Assembly: GCA_946800325.1 (NCBI GenBank)
Contig: OX326961.1
Span: 49,874,293-49,938,292, forward strand
From: Luzula sylvatica
Taxonomy: Eukaryota; Streptophyta; Magnoliopsida; Poales; Juncaceae
Direction of reading: 5' to 3'
Length of the DNA stretch: 64,000 bases
Position 1 is the first letter of the stretch, and every line of letters begins with the position of its first letter. The notes under the pieces were generated by a model. That model made no database searches. It saw nothing but the letters and a program-made list of their open reading frames with translations, and was not told where the DNA came from. A program made the translations under genes and the position numbers. Shown piece after piece: positions 10,390-21,446 of the stretch.

Positions 10390-10791
10390 CATGGCGTACA
10401 CTTCTTTCTTCCCCAAAATCCTTCTTTCTTCCCCATTTCTTCCCCCAGTCCCTGAAGCACGAAGCAGCAAAGGGCTTCGTCTCTCCAACACCAACGGCAG
10501 CCATGGCCAACGTCCGGCGACTACCTCTCTCTCCGGCGACTCTCTCTCTCTCCGGCGACTCTCTCTCCGCGCGTTTCCACAGAGGCGTCCTCGCCCACGA
10601 CTTCTGAGCTATTTTCGTCGCCTCCATTACTCTATTCACCTCTTCTCGCCCACGATGAAGACCGCCGCTGCCGCGCCTCCTCCTTCCTCTTGAAGAGTCG
10701 ATGACCGCCGCTGCTGCGCCGCTGCCGCGCCTCCTCCTTCCTCATGAAGACTCGATGACCGTCGCTGCCGCGCCTCCTCCATTACTAAGGT

Positions 10792-10800
<9 letters not shown>
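10390..10800. other. GC-rich block with ~50-bp repeats in the 4.7-kb element
   Basis: The block is much richer in GC than its surroundings. A unit around GACCGCCGCTGCCGCGCCTC is repeated about three times between 10655 and 10785. The 100-codon frame 10391-10693 has Ala/Pro/Ser-rich low complexity and no domain I know. It may be a captured first exon or leader. Confidence 0.4.
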
Positions 10801-10826
<26 letters not shown>

Positions 10827-10849
10827 TTTAGTTGAATTTACCCAAATTT

Positions 10850-11085
10850 GCTGAAATTAGGGTTATTTTAGTGGAATTTCAGCAAATTAGGGTTATTTTG
10901 AGTATATTTCAGCAAATTTTCAGCAAATTTCAGCAAATTAGGGTTATTTTCAGCAAATTAGGGTTATTTTGAGTATATTTTAGCAAATTTCAGCAAATTT
11001 TCAGCAAATTTCAGCAAATTAGGGTTATTTTCAGCAAATTAGGGCCATTTTCAGCATACTTTAGCAAATTTCAGCAAATGCATTG
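10850..11085. repeat. CAGCAAATT / AGGGTTATTTT minisatellite
   Basis: TTTCAGCAAATT alternates irregularly with TTAGGGTTATTTT more than ten times. The telomere-like AGGGTTAT core is part of the unit, not a telomere array. Confidence 0.8.
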
Positions 11086-11137
11086 GAAGTAAACCAATTC
11101 AGCGATTTAAATGCTTTCTTAATTGTTTTTTGCGTAA

Positions 11138-11416
11138 TTAACAGGTTGGAGTAGAAGAGGAGAATCCATGCGAGAATGATTTGGAACTGATTTGGTACTC
11201 CTGTCCTCGTCTCGACTGGGCATACATCAGCCCATATCGATGTGGCGGCTTAGGAATGGACGGCAAACTACTCGTGTCATTTGACTGCTTGGCGTAAGCG
11301 AGGAGGAGGGAGATTAACGACATACCGTCACCAAGAGAGTGATGGATTCGCATGATTATTGTGGAGGCCGACTCGGTGGTGGGAATGTTGAGGATGTGGA
11401 ATTCCCATGGCGGCAT
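11138..11416 (-). pseudogene. WSD1-like wax ester synthase/DGAT fragment
   Basis: The 92-codon frame begins MPPWEFHIL and contains RIHHSLGDGMSLISLLLA. This is the acyltransferase active-site motif HHSLGDG of the WSD1-type wax ester synthase/diacylglycerol acyltransferase family, with PLWEFHIL just before it as in the family. The His and Asp of HHxxxDG are intact. A full WSD1 protein is near 480 residues; only about 60 residues of the N-terminal catalytic region are here, ending in unrelated residues. It lies inside the 4.7-kb transposon on the opposite strand to the window, so it was most likely captured. Confidence 0.7.
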
Positions 11417-11559
11417 CTAGATTTATTATGTTATTGATTTTCAAGGATTTGTAGAGAAGATTTGCATGTGATTGCAATTGAATATTTTTCCTTTTCAAAC
11501 TCATGAAGCTATTTATCTTCTAAATTTACAATAAGATGGAACCAGTTACTTGTATAAAT

Positions 11560-13505
11560 GTTTGTGTTAGAGTATTTAAACATGTGATATTTATATTTGA
11601 AGCTTGTTAAATTTAATCATATATTATGTTAAATTTAATCATATATTCTGATAAATTCAATAATATATTTTGCTGAATTATATGAAATTAATGATCATAT
11701 TCATCGGATAATTAACTATATTTTAGTAAATTCAATCGTATATTATGTGAAATTTAATCGTATATTTTGTTAAATTCAATCATATGTTTTGGTGAATTAT
11801 ATGAAATTAATGATCGTATTCATCGGATAATTCACTATATTTTAGTAAATTCAATCGTATATTCTGTTAAATTTAATCGTATATTTTGCTAAATTCAATA
11901 ATATATTTTGCTGATTATATGAAAATTAATGATCATGTTCATCGGATAATTAACTATATTTTAGTAAATTCAATCGTATATTCTGTTAAATTTAATCATA
12001 TATTCTGTTAAATTTCATCATATATTCTGTTAAATTTAATCATATATTCTGTTAAATTTAATCATATTTTGCTGATAAATTTAATCATATATTATGTTAA
12101 ATTTAATCGTATATTTTGCTAAATTCAATAATATATTTTGCTGAATTATATGAAATTAATGATCGTATTCATCGGATAATTAACTATATTTTAGTAAATT
12201 CAATCGTATATTCTGTTAAACTTAATCATATATTCTGATAAATTTAATCATATATTCTGTTAAATTTAATCATATATTCTGCTAAATTTAATCATATATT
12301 TTGCTTATTATATGAAAATTAATGATTGTGTTCATCGAATAATTAACTATATTTTAGTAAATTCAATTATATATTCTGTTAAATTTTATCACATATTCTG
12401 TTAAATTTAATCATATATTATTTTAATTTAATCATATATTCTGATAAATTTAATCATATATTCTGTTAAATTTAATCATATATTATGTTAAATTTAATCG
12501 TATATTTTGCTAAATTTAATAATATATTTTGCTGAATTATATGAAATTAATGATCATGCTCATCAGATAATTAACTATATTTTGCGAAATTCAATCGTAT
12601 ATATTTGCTAAATTTAATCATATATTCTGTTAAATTTAATCATATATTCTGATAAATTTAATCATATATTATGTTAAATTTAATCGTATATTTTGCTAAA
12701 TTCAATAATATATTTTGCTGAATTATATGAAATTAATGATCGTATTCATCGGATAATTAACTATATTTTAGTAAATTCAATCGTATATTCTGTTAAACTT
12801 AATCATATATTCTGATAAATTTAATCATATATTCTGTTAAATTTAATCATATATTCTGCTAAATTTAATCATATATTTTGCTTATTATATGAAAATTAAT
12901 GATTGTGTTCATCGAATAATTAACTATATTTTAGTAAATTCAATTATATATTCTGTTAAATTTTATCACATATTCTGTTAAATTTAATCATATATTATTT
13001 TAATTTAATCATATATTCTGATAAATTTAATCATATATTCTGTTAAATTTAATCATATATTATGTTAAATTTAATCGTATATTTTGCTAAATTTAATAAT
13101 ATATTTTGCTGAATTATATGAAATTAATGATCATGCTCATCAGATAATTAACTATATTTTGCGAAATTCAATCGTATATATTTGCTAAATTTAATCATAT
13201 ATTCTGTTAAATTTAATCATATATTCTGATAAATTTAATCATATATTCTGTTAAATTTAATCATATATTCTGTTAAATTTAATCATATATTTTGCTTATT
13301 ATATGAAAATTAATGATTGTGTTCATCGGATAATTAATTATATTTTAGTAAATTCAATCATATATTCTGTTAAATTTTATCACATATTCTGTTAAATATA
13401 ATCATATATTCTTTTAAATTTAATCATATATTCTGATAAATTTAATCATATATTCTGTTAAATTTAATCATATATTCTGTTAAATTCAATAATATATTTT
13501 GCAAT
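11560..13505. repeat. 2-kb AT minisatellite, ~22-bp unit, with a 577-bp higher-order repeat
   Basis: The basic unit is close to ATATTCTGTTAAATTTAATC, repeated with small changes. A recurring spacer GAAATTAATGATCRTRTTCATC occurs about ten times. A long block is duplicated with a 577-base shift: GATCGTATTC at 12161 and 12738, AACTTAATC at 12219 and 12796. Copies run about 12074-12650 and 12651-13240, with almost no differences, and a partial third copy follows to 13505. No open frames. Confidence 0.85.
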
Positions 13506-14780
13506 AACTTTAATAAATAACATGACAATATTCGTTAAATATTAAAATATTCATTAAAATTAAACCAATTAACCATTAAAATTCATCCATTAACTATTAA
13601 AACTCAACACATTAATTATTACAATTAAACTCAAAATTCATTATAACTAAATCCAAAACCCATTAAAATATCCAAACCCAACCGAACCCTCTCTCTCCCT
13701 CACCTCTCTCTCTCGATCTCTGCCATTCTCGCGAATTTCTACTGTCCAGCTGGCTTCTCTCTCCGCGTCCTTCTCTCTCTCTGCTCCTGCCGCATCTCTG
13801 CTCCTGCTGCAGGTTTCTGCTCCAAATCCGCCCAGCCCCTGACATTTCTTTCTCTCTCCGCAGCCACTGGTACCGCAAAGAAGAATCGTTACTAATTCCT
13901 TTCTCTCTCTGATTCTGTACAAAACAATATCGAAAATGAGAAAAAACAAATCGAATGCAATTAATGCGATACGAAAATAAATATTTTATTAATTCAAAAT
14001 ATAATATCAAAAAGGAAAGATTACTTGCAAGCGAGGAGAAAATCTGCGCGTTGATTGGGGCCCACGTATTTGTAAGAGGTGAGAGAATCGCAGACGACAT
14101 TTACGAATTCGTCCCTCGAGACGAAAACAGTGGTTTGTCGCTTGTACAATTCGAAATGGGCAGAATTGTTTAATTCTTCGTCTTGTTCGTTAATTTCGAT
14201 TTGTTTTCCATTGTTTGATTCGTTTGAGTGTTCGTATCGAAGAATCTCGAATACCCTTATGCTAATCTGGAAAAAAAAAGGAAATAGAAAGTGCAATTTT
14301 TCAGATTTACCCCTGAAAAATGGAATAAATTTAGAAATTTATTTCAATTTAATCAATGTTCATGCACAAATATCATAAAGAAATGTCAAGTGCTGCATGC
14401 AAATTGATTTGCGTCATCATAAATTTAGACGAAATAGAATTTCACGAAATCAGATTTACCCCTGAAAAAGAATTTCAAGTGCTCCTGCCGCATGGAAGTC
14501 TCTTCTTCCGAGTCCCTGCAGCTCCTGCAAACTGGGCGCCTCGACGCTGCAGAGTCGCCGTCACGGGAGTCGTTGGAGAAGACACCGGAGAAGACGCGCT
14601 GGAGAAGACGCAAGTCGCCGTCACGAGAGTCGCTCCGCTGGAGAAGATGCAAGTCGTCGAGAGCGAGAGCGAGAGAGAGAGACAGCGCGGGGAGGAGAGA
14701 GGGAGAAAGAGAGAAGAATCGTGAGGGGGGTGGGGAGGACAGCGAGTTCGCCTCATAATCGCCGCCTAGGGTTTAGAAGA
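13506..14780. other. Right interior of the 4.7-kb element
   Basis: CT-rich and GC-rich scraps (13650-13880 and 14470-14780) are separated by AT-rich sequence. The phrase CAGATTTACCCCTGAAAAA occurs twice, near 14303 and 14451. Open frames here (for example 13663-14100 minus and 14356-14724 plus) are low-complexity and match no family I know. Possibly captured leader or exon pieces. Confidence 0.35.
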
Positions 14781-15031
14781 AGAAGGAGGACAGCGAGAAT
14801 GAAGAGAGAAAAGAAGTCTGTTCTTGGATAATTACGAAATGGTCCTTGTTTTATTTAACTTTTTAATTTAAGTCCTTCGCGTTTGTACATTTCTGAAAAA
14901 GCCCCTCCGTGTATACATGAATTATTTTTGGTCTAGCAAAATTATAAAAAAAACCCTCCGCCTCTACCTGTTTTTAGTTTTGGTCCTTGGATTCGATTTG
15001 TGGATTCTTTTTGTGGATTCTATTTAGCATT

Positions 15032-15035
<4 letters not shown>

Positions 15036-15089
<54 letters not shown>
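15036..15089. repeat. (AT)n tract right of the 4.7-kb element
   Basis: About 27 TA repeats flank the right terminus. Confidence 0.95.
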
Positions 15090-15093
<4 letters not shown>

Positions 15094-15384
15094 GTATTAT
15101 TATGAATTATAATATAGTTATTGTCTATGAAGTATTACTATGATTTTAATCATGATTTCAACAAAACGTATCTGTTTACAAATTTTATTCGGATCTGGAT
15201 AGTATCCCGATCCATATCCGGATCCATCAGAAAATTAGTTCCTAAATCCGGATCCATACTCGTAAAAACGGATACGGTTACGGATCTGATTCCATTCGGA
15301 TCCGGATATTTTTTTTGGATATGGATATTTCTTCAGATACGATTCGGGTCGGTTCGAGCAAAATCCGCCCCATTGACACCCCTA
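15090..15384 (+). mobile_element. Right part of the split GGATACGG-type hAT element
   Basis: Repeated GGATCCGGAT/GGATACGG words and the terminal stretch GCCCCATTGACACCCCTA match the right arm of the intact copy that ends at 21438. The terminus is at 15384. Confidence 0.7.
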
Positions 15385-16030
15385 ATTGCAAGTCTTGTTC
15401 CAAGCAATTAGTCATAATTATGTAAACGGGACATTCATTTATGAATTTTTTTATTTTTTTATTTGGATTTTAATCGTTTTTTTAACAATTTTGCTTTTAT
15501 TTTTTTTAATCGTTTATTTTTTTTACGGACAAAACATTAAATAGGGTACCATTTTTCTTTTTTTTACCGTACTATTTTTCTTCTTTTACAACATTGCTCC
15601 TGACTAACATTTACCGTCAATTATGTATTACTTTTTTTATATATATCTATAGAGCCGGACCAAGCATTTTAAAAATCCAAAACTAATTTAAAAATATATA
15701 TATATTTAATTAATTATTAAGAAAAAATAATACGATAAGTGATTATTTGAAATTTGATATCAGGTTAAAAAAATTTGAAATTTATTTTTTCACATATTTT
15801 CATTAATGCTTCTGAAAAAAATTAAAATTATATTTTGTACAAATTCGAACTCATGACTTTTCATTAAAAAGTTAAATGTTCAATCAATAAACCACAAAAA
15901 TTCTTATAAATTGTAGTAATTTTATCGTAATTAATATCATTTTTTAGAGAGTTATGGATACTTCAAAAAAATTGATCCAAAACGCAGATTACATGAACCT
16001 TACATGAGCCGGTCCTATGTATATATATAA
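15385..16030. other. AT-rich spacer
   Basis: AT-rich sequence without open frames of note. A phrase like CGAACTCATGACTTTTCATTAAAAAG occurs near 15845, of the kind found in old LINE or solo-LTR debris, but it cannot be assigned. Confidence 0.3.
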
Positions 16031-16112
16031 GGAAAATTTGTATATATAATCATGTGTATTAAGTTAATTAACGAAATAACCAAGTTTTGAAAAAAATTCG
16101 CTAAATGTATTT

Positions 16113-16325
16113 TGCGCCGAATCAAACCGCGTCTGGCGGAGAATGGTATCCCGCTTTCATTAATTTTATTTCAATTGGTTGATGGGGCGGTTAAATATTA
16201 ATTAGAAAAGGCGCCGAATGAAACCCCGCCAGGCGGTGTATGGTACCCCGCTTTTGTACCAGATACCGCCACGTGTAGGAAGCGCCGTTTCAAACCTCGC
16301 TAGGCGCAGAATTGTACCCCGCCCA
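16113..16325. repeat. Three GCGCC...GGCG...CCCCGC blocks at the MULE left end
   Basis: Three direct units begin GCGCCGAATCAAACC, GCGCCGAATGAAACC and GCGCCGTTTCAAACC, each followed by a GGCG word and TGGTAYCCCGC. Spacing is about 70-95 bases. Related words occur near the right end (17950-18100) and in the 46740-48603 element. They could be transposase binding sites, which is inferred. Confidence 0.6.
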
Positions 16326-17084
16326 TTCACAGTTTAATAAAATCGCTTCTTTTTCTTCCTCTTCTTCTTCCTTCTCGGTCTCTCTCTTACTCCCTCTTCT
16401 CTTCTTCTTCTTCAACCTCCCTCCTATCTTCTTCTTCTTCATTATCTTTTTCTTCAAGCTCCCTTTGGTTGTAAGAAGTGTGTATTATTATTTTTTTGTT
16501 CAAGATTTGTTATATATTTGGCATATTCGAAGTTATATGTGTCTATTTGTTGTTTGAAATGACAGATTTGAAGTTATAAGATCTACTTTTTGCGATTTGG
16601 ATTAGAGAAATTGAAGTTTGTTGAACTTTCATTAGAAGGTACATTTCCTTCTTTCTATTTAGTTATTTTAGTTAGATTAATTTTGTAATGTAGGATTAAA
16701 AAAAGATTGGTTGAAAGTTAGGGTTTGATTTGGAATTTATGTTAGATTAGGGTTTGATTAGGGATTTATGTCACTTTAGAAATTCAAAATTTAAGATTGG
16801 TTCAAATGAGGATTTGATTTGGGTTTGATTAGGATTTTGAAATGTAGTAAAATTTTAAGTTGAAAATTAGGATTGGTTAAAAATAGGTAAAACTAAGGGT
16901 CTTGAAAATGAGGATTGGTTCAAAATTATGTAAAATTATATGATTGAATATGTAATTGTTATTGAATTTTACGTTACGAATATGTAATTGTTATTTTAAT
17001 TATTGTATGTTCTTTTATGTACATAATTATATGATTGAATACGTTACGAATAACTAATTATTATTTTTTTTGAAATTTTGACAG

Positions 17085-17474
17085 ATGGATAACCCCGGAC
17101 CCGTTGATTCTTCCGTTCTAACGGATCAAATAAACCATATGTCGAACGAGGTAGAAAAACCTGTGATGACGATCCATCAGAGTGGTCATGATTGGAATCA
17201 CTGGACGATGATGACTCCGGAGATGGAGGTCAGACTGATACGAGCGGGATTTTATCTTCCCACCAGGGCGGTTTACGTACAATTGAATCAGACTTTTATG
17301 ACGGCATTGATTCATAGGTGGCGTCTAGAGACCAACACCTTTCATATGCCTCATGGAGAGATGACCATCACACTGCGCGATAATCTTGAAACAAAAAGAG
17401 GAAGAAGAAGAGAAAGATGGCCAAAAATGATATTTTGGTTTATGAAAAATTACAAGCCAGAAGACATGTATTAA
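17085..17474 (+). pseudogene. Plant mobile domain (PMD) protein, truncated
   Basis: The frame of 129 codons starts right after a splice-acceptor-like TTTTGACAG. It contains GFYLPTRAVYVQLNQTFMTA, then LIHRWRLETNTFHMPHGEMTITL, the N-terminal signature of the plant mobile domain (family of MAIN/MAIL1 and transposon-borne relatives), normally followed by QDVALLLGL. Here it turns into RDNLETKRG and a basic tail, and stops. A full PMD is several hundred residues, so most is deleted. The leader at 16330-16450 is CT-rich and an intron before the start is likely. PMD proteins are known from both host genes and MULE or Ty3 elements; here the MULE ends enclose it. Confidence 0.75.
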
Positions 17475-18186
17475 TAGGACTGCAAAAAGTAAAATCGAAT
17501 ATATTCATTTTTAATAAAGACAGGAAAATATGAAGGAAAAAATTAAAATGAATATATTCGTTTTTCAAGGACAAGACTGAACATTGCAAAAGTTAAAATC
17601 AATATATTTCAGGAATCCTATAACATTTAATTAATTTTTTTTGTTTTTTGTGACAATGTCAAATCTTGTCATACTTTGCTTTTCAAGAAAATTATGAATT
17701 CTCTCATTTATTCAATGAATCCTGACACCTATCATCTTCAATCAATTTTTTATTTTTTTGTGACCATTATTAAAAATATATATTGTTTCGCATATTAAAA
17801 ATTAATTCAATACATCAATATAACTAACATCATAAAAATATCAACAAAATTTTATTCAACATAACTAAATTTAACATCATAAAAATATCAATCAATTAAT
17901 TTAATTAACATCATAATTATAACATATAAATCAAACAAATTGAAGGCTCAGTTTGAAACCGCGTCGGGCAAGCTTTCCTACAGTGCCTGGCGTATAACCA
18001 AAAATCGCTTCTTTTAAAATTCTGTAAAATGTGTTAATTACGTAAATAATGAAAAGCAGACAACCATTCCCCGACAAACGGGCTATCATTCCGCACAAGT
18101 CATTTTGCAAATATTGTTGAATGCATGATTATTTCTTGAATAAACTTTACCAACTTGATTACAAACAAAAAAATTCCTATATATAA

Positions 18187-18714
18187 TTACTAGATTTATC
18201 TTTTAGTATTAATTAAAATGCACTATAATCGATAGGGTTCATATACTTCTAATTAGTATTAATTAAAAGAAGAGATCGACTAAAATTATTTTACATGGAA
18301 TATTTATCCTCAAGAATTATATTCCAGGTTTTGCAAGGAATGGAATGTGTTTCATGGTTTTTTACCATATAACTGAAGTAGAGTATCTCAGTTCCTGCTT
18401 ATTGTTTCCATGTTTAACAAGGGTGTTGAGTAATTGAAAATATATTAGCTATGCTAGCTTGATTAATTTGGGTTCAAGTTGCTATGTAATTTGGAACGCA
18501 ATTCCACTTTAGTTTCTTCTAAAAAAAGATCTTACCAACATAAAATGGAAATCGAAGTTTTACAGCTGAAAATGTGAAATTAATTTCAAAATCAACTCAA
18601 AAACTGCAAATCAATAGAACAGATCTTCATCCGATACTCTACAAGGGAACCCTACTAAAAACTTGGGAACAAAAAAATGCACAAATAATAATATCACGGT
18701 ATTATTGAACCAAT
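18187..18714. other. AT-rich spacer
   Basis: No gene or repeat that I can support. Confidence 0.4.
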
Positions 18715-19050
18715 TCAAAAAATAATAAAAGATTGAACACAATCAAATACCTCTTCCAAAAACGACCAAGAAATCCAAAAGAAAATTTTCAAAAAACCGA
18801 AAAAACCAACAAGATGTAGAATAATTTGTGGGAGGGAGCTCGCGCGGCCATCATCGCACCGTTTCAATCGTGAGCTCAGACCGCAAGCAGTCTTCATCGC
18901 CGGCAAATAGCCGCTAAGGACGCTTCGACTAGCAACCAAATCCAATCGGGTCGGATCTGGCCACCGGAGCGATCGATAGCGCCGGTAGCCGGCTCAGATA
19001 AGATCAAGTAGTGTGAAACCCTAGCTATGTTTCCCCCCTCTTATATATGC
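18715..19050 (-). other. Possible 5' end of a lost gene, minus strand
   Basis: On the minus strand a TATATAAG box (19039-19048) is followed by a telo-box-like CTAGGGTTTC (19014-19023), then a GC-rich stretch with a 76-codon frame (18715-18945) that matches no family I know. TATA box plus telo-box is common upstream of plant housekeeping genes. No downstream exons were found. Confidence 0.3.
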
Positions 19051-20351
19051 GTGTCTTGTTCGGATCGAGCTTGGTACAATATTATGGGCCATATTTATCA
19101 ATTTTGATAACTTCTAATTCTGGAGTGGACCTTCATTAGGCCCAAAATGTAGATTAGCTCCAACATTTTGAAGGAAAATTTAAATGTATAATCCAAGATA
19201 GATTTTCTCTGAGTTTTATTTTTATATATTGCTTGATATTATCTCGATCTATTTATTTGTTGTAGTTAAATAATAAATACGATGAAATGTTAAATTTAGT
19301 TATGTGATAAATCATATTAATTACATTAATCTAACAAATTAATTTGTTTATCTTTTTGTTGATCGTGGATTTTCTTAGTGTTGTTCGTCATTTTTTCATT
19401 TTTTTTGTTCGTTCATTTTTCTTGTTATTTATTGAACTCGCAAATATTATATGTCATCATCAAGATCAATGGCGGATCCAAAAATAAATATGCCAAAGTC
19501 ACGCTAGCATGTATTTTTTTCCTCTATATTGTTATTATTTAATTTCAAAAAAAGAATTATGTAATCGATATTTATACAGAAAATATTGATTTCAAATAAA
19601 CAATTTATCTTGTTTTAACGTGAAATCACTTATCTTTAAATAGTTATAATCTTAAATATTGGGGTTTGTTTTCTTTCTTCCACGCACGTGTTCGTTAGAT
19701 ACTTTTCTTCAAAATTCAAGCGCAAAAGGTAAATTCTCCTCTGTCTTTCTCTCATATGATGCTGGATTTTTTGGGCAGCAAACTCTAGATGACAGATTTT
19801 TAAATTTATGTCCTTTTACTATCGATTATTATTGTTTTCTTTTTGTATAATTTGTATTATCGATCAATTTAAGTTCTTATTTCTCTTATTTTAGTTATTT
19901 TTCCCCAAATTTTGATGTTGATTTTGGTAGATTTCAGGAAAGCTTAGGCAGAAATTCTGAGATGTAAAATTACCAACGGTATTAGCGGCGATCAGTTGGT
20001 TGCGGACGTTGTGATGGCATTGAGCAAGGATGCGGCTTGGTCTGCGTAGGGCATACCGTGCTGCGAAATGACTGACCGGAGTAATTCCGATGTTTGGCCG
20101 CTGCATATGGTGCTTGGGAACCATGTCATCGACAATAGCCGACAATAGCGATGTGAAATTTATTTCCGTAATTTTTGCATATTTTGAAACCAGCTCTGCC
20201 AAAGAAATATCTTTATAGTTTAATGATATCAAGGCTTAATTGCGCAACTGAACCTAAATTGAGGCCTAATTTGTCAACATTACAAAATTGAGAAAAACAA
20301 TATGATTTAGCGAGTACCATGTGAAATTTATTTCTTCTTTTCTTATTTTTC
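19051..20351. other. AT-rich interval with an unassigned open frame
   Basis: The minus frame at 19891-20232 (113 codons, GC-richer than its surroundings at 19960-20110) has no motif I recognise. It may be exon debris on either strand. The remainder shows nothing. Confidence 0.3.
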
Positions 20352-20489
20352 GAGGTGGTGCACGAAGGGCCAGGATTGTCTAAAGTACTCAAATTTGATC
20401 CATCAGGTCAAAAGCTTCTTTCGCATTTACTCGCGAAATCTAGAAAAAAAAATGCTAAGCCTCATCCTTCAATGGAAGACATCGAGTGA
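20352..20489 (+). pseudogene. NAC-domain fragment (SOG1/NAC73-75 type)
   Basis: The frame reads GPGLSKVLKFDPSGQKLLSH, then LLAKSRKKNAKPHPSMEDIE and a stop. NAC proteins of the SOG1/NAC73/NAC75 branch carry GLPxGVKFDPTDQELIxHLEAK followed by HPLIDEFIP, and the order, spacing and key words agree. Only subdomain A is present, and it ends in TGA where the family continues. No other NAC subdomain is nearby. Confidence 0.5.
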
Positions 20490-20807
20490 ATCCAGATCAT
20501 CGTTTTCTCATTAATTCTAATTCTTATTTATTTTTTACAGTTAATTTAAGCATACACAATTATGGGCATATTTTCAAAACACCCCTAAATTTTCCAGTTT
20601 CAAAACACCCCTAATTCTTATCCTGTGAATCCATCTGGAGACTATCTTTTCAACGTGAATTTGTAAGCAATTTTCTAATTTGATCCCTTTTTTAACAATA
20701 TTACCAAAATACCCCTCGAATTATAATTAATTATTAATATCTTTATTTTGAGTGATGGAACATTTTATTTATTGGAAACGAATGCATGGACTTCAGAACC
20801 CTGGTCC

Positions 20808-21438
20808 TAGGGGTGTCAACGGTTCGGATCCGGTTCGGATAGTGGTCATACCAGATCCATATCCATATTTTTTTTCGGATACGGATCCGGATACGGAATT
20901 CCTGATACGGTTCGGATATTAAAACGGATACGGATACGGTTCGGATATTGTCGGATACGGATACGGATACGGATACGGTTCTCTTTCGGATATTAAAACG
21001 GATACTATGTTATCATAACATAACTTATTTTTTAGCTATAAATATATATAATTTGTGACATAAACGATAAATTTTATTATATTTAAACGTAATTTTACGA
21101 TTGTGAGTTTAAATCACTCACAAATCATTAATTTGTATATGATTTTTCAACTAATATCAAATATAATACATAAAAATAATATATAATATGCGTATCCGGA
21201 TCCGGTTCCGGATACTCGAATCTGGTTCCAAGTATCCGGATCCTAAAATACTCGGATCCGGAACACGGATCCGGTCCCCGCACCAAAACCGAATATCGAA
21301 TCCGGTTCCGGATCCTAAAATTAGCAACCAGATCCATATCCGGATCCACTCGGATTCGGATATTTTTTTCGAATCCGGATATTTCGTCGGATACGGTTCG
21401 GGTCGGTTCAGGCAATATCCACGCCATTGACATCCCTA
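20808..21438. mobile_element. hAT non-autonomous element with GGATACGG repeats
   Basis: Terminal inverted repeats TAGGGGTGTCAACGG and the complement of CCATTGACATCCCTA bound a 631-bp element. The 8-bp target duplication CCTGGTCC is perfect on both sides (20800-20807 and 21439-21446), the length typical of hAT elements. Both arms are arrays of GGATACGGATAC/GGATCCGG words; the centre is AT-rich. No transposase. A second, split copy flanks the 4.7-kb element at 10114-15384. Confidence 0.9.
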
Positions 21439-21446
21439 CCTGGTCC

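Larger units (their letters stand above)
10303..15035. mobile_element. 4.7-kb terminal-inverted-repeat element carrying gene scraps (Pack-MULE-like)
   Basis: The left end, from GGGCTGTGCTAAGGAGAATC, and the complement of the right end, from GAGAAATGCTAAATAGAATC, align over about 50 bp and share the AAATCGAATCCA block. Both termini sit in AT tracts, so the target duplication cannot be read. The interior holds GC-rich blocks (10390-10800, 13650-13880, 14470-14780), a WSD1-type coding fragment, a CAGCAAATT minisatellite and a 2-kb AT minisatellite. No transposase is seen. Long inverted ends plus captured host sequence suggest a Pack-MULE, but the superfamily is not proven. Confidence 0.6.
16031..18177 (+). 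mobile_element. MULE carrying a plant-mobile-domain gene
   Basis: The left end starts GGAAAATTTGTATA and the complement of the right end starts GGAATTTTTTTGTT. Both lead into ...GAAATAACCAAG / GAAATAATCATG and then GCG-rich blocks, so the inverted ends exceed 100 bp but are diverged. The 9-bp sequence TATATATAA flanks both sides (16022-16030 and 18178-18186), the target length typical of Mutator elements, although it is low-complexity. The same terminal family bounds the element at 46740-48603. Inside is a truncated PMD gene with its own CT-rich leader. Confidence 0.75.

Noticed and set aside
10391..10693. 100-codon frame in a GC-rich block
   Set aside because: Low complexity, inside a transposon, no known motif; described as a possible captured piece only.
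10850..11085. AGGGTTAT repeats as an interstitial telomere
   Set aside because: The telomere-like word is only part of a longer CAGCAAATT unit and never occurs in uninterrupted TTTAGGG tandem.
11560..13505. Regular repeats resembling a CRISPR array
   Set aside because: Units vary, no unique spacers, plant nuclear context; it is a minisatellite.
19891..20232. 113-codon minus frame as a gene
   Set aside because: No recognisable motif, no splice support; reported only as an unassigned frame.
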